Assembly: GCA_947589175.1 (NCBI GenBank)
Contig: CANPZR010000187.1
Location: 1 to 5,511, forward strand
Direction of reading: 5' to 3'
From: an uncultured Lachnospiraceae bacterium
Lineage (GTDB): Bacteria > Bacillota > Clostridia > Lachnospirales > Lachnospiraceae
Length of the DNA: 5,511 nucleotides
A model generated the notes under the pieces. The model was not told where the DNA came from and did not search any database. It saw only the letters and a program-made list of their open reading frames with translations. Of this stretch, positions 5,240 to 5,511 are shown piece after piece (the stretch's first letter is position 1; each line of letters begins with the position of its first letter). The position numbers and the translations under genes are program-made.

Positions 5240-5267
5240 ATTATACATAAAGTGATTAAGAAGTCAA
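5240..5267 (-). promoter_or_regulatory. Sigma-A-type promoter of the PIN/AbrB operon
   Basis: On the - strand TTGACT (5262-5267) and TATAAT (5240-5245) are separated by 16 bases, with TG directly before the -10. This is the best promoter in the window and lies about 50 bases before the antitoxin start. Confidence 0.8.
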
Positions 5268-5287
5268 CAGTAAAGCAGAAATTTGTT

Positions 5288-5322
5288 ACCCGCACAGTTT
5301 ATCCCGAAGTTCCTGTGCGGGT
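5288..5322 (-). terminator. Strong stem-loop at the end of the right-edge gene
   Basis: Arms ACCCGCACAG and CTGTGCGGGT pair perfectly over ten bases around a 15-base loop. On the - strand the first arm lies in the last codons of the edge gene and its TAA falls in the loop. The sequence after the stem (AACAAATTTC) has only a poor T run, so it is either a weak intrinsic terminator or an mRNA-end structure. It separates the edge gene from the PIN/AbrB operon, which has its own promoter. Confidence 0.5.
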
Positions 5323-5511
5323 AGAGTATGCCTTGAGCGAATCGTTGCTCGCCGAGCTGTCCGTCGCCGGTTTACCAATCGCCGAGTACTCCGTTCCGCC
5401 ATAGGCTCCCTGGTATTCTCCCGGCAGCTTTGTACACAGATACACCTCCCGGACCGTTCCAACCTTCCAGCCCGTTTTCCCGTCCTGCCTGTCGCTGACC
5501 ATAAAATCGGC
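5299..5511 (-). CDS. 3' end of an unrecognised, more GC-rich gene
   Basis: The frame is open from the right edge (Ala-Asp-Phe before the Met at 5502) to TAA at 5299-5301, so only the last 70 or so residues are visible and the Met at 5502 is probably internal. The sequence has a compact part with GWKVGTVREVYLCTKLPGEY and GGTEYSAIGKP, then a Ser/Thr/Ala-rich tail (DSSASNDSLKAYSTRTGTSG) that looks like a flexible C-terminus. I recognise no family. A phage or surface structural protein would fit the style but this is only an impression. The base composition is visibly more GC-rich than that of the toxin-antitoxin genes beside it, which hints at a compositional border near 5285. Confidence 0.5.
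   Translation of the reverse strand, partial: ADFMVSDRQDGKTGWKVGTVREVYLCTKLPGEYQGAYGGTEYSAIGKPATDSSASNDSLKAYSTRTGTSG

Noticed and set aside
1..5511. CRISPR array, tRNA, rRNA, insertion sequence or integrase
   Set aside because: I saw no regularly spaced repeats, tRNA-like cloverleaf, transposase motif or terminal inverted repeats anywhere in the window.

Overview
The window looks like an accessory stretch of an anaerobic gut-type Firmicutes chromosome, most likely a Lachnospiraceae or Clostridiales relative. The evidence is the AT-rich sequence, strong GGAGG-type ribosome binding sites, GTG and TTG starts, a Gram-positive style lipoprotein, a Rhs core fragment of clostridial style and a PnuC remnant. 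This lineage call is an inference from style. It contains no ribosomal or other marker gene.

Left part (1-1620, + strand) is the worn end of a Rhs/polymorphic-toxin locus. It holds the 3' end of an unrecognised protein (1-300), a short out-of-frame coding tail (326-397), and a lipoprotein with a TTG start that overlaps the stop of that tail (394-1083). Next comes a start-less Rhs core fragment (1084-1419) that begins exactly at the lipoprotein stop codon, then a possible toxin-tail remnant, then a good intrinsic terminator (1579-1609). This reads as a displaced toxin-tip/immunity cassette followed by an orphan Rhs core. The lipoprotein is the only gene here that looks intact.

Middle part (1646-3530, - strand) carries a toxin-antitoxin pair: an MqsR-like toxin (3054-3530) followed by a zinc-finger/HTH/Panacea antitoxin (2016-3026). 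Four bases beyond the antitoxin stop lies a frameshifted C-terminal half of the vitamin transporter PnuC (1646-2012), which marks a recombination scar.

Right part: a 256-codon gene with no assigned function (3715-4485, +), whose C-terminal half resembles a DUF6678-type domain, reads away from the first toxin-antitoxin pair. It converges on a second pair on the - strand, an AbrB/MazE-type antitoxin (4912-5187) and a PIN-domain toxin (4514-4915). These two overlap by four bases and sit behind a clear sigma-A-type promoter with a perfect inverted-repeat operator at the predicted start of transcription. The window ends in the 3' end of a more GC-rich, unrecognised gene (5299-5511, -) with a strong stem-loop at its stop codon.

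Taken together, the window is a mosaic of toxin/immunity and toxin-antitoxin cargo with gene debris between the modules. I see no new enzyme system. The points most worth following are the Panacea/MqsR-like pair, the unassigned two-part protein between the two toxin-antitoxin modules, and the fine structure of the Rhs cassette junctions.
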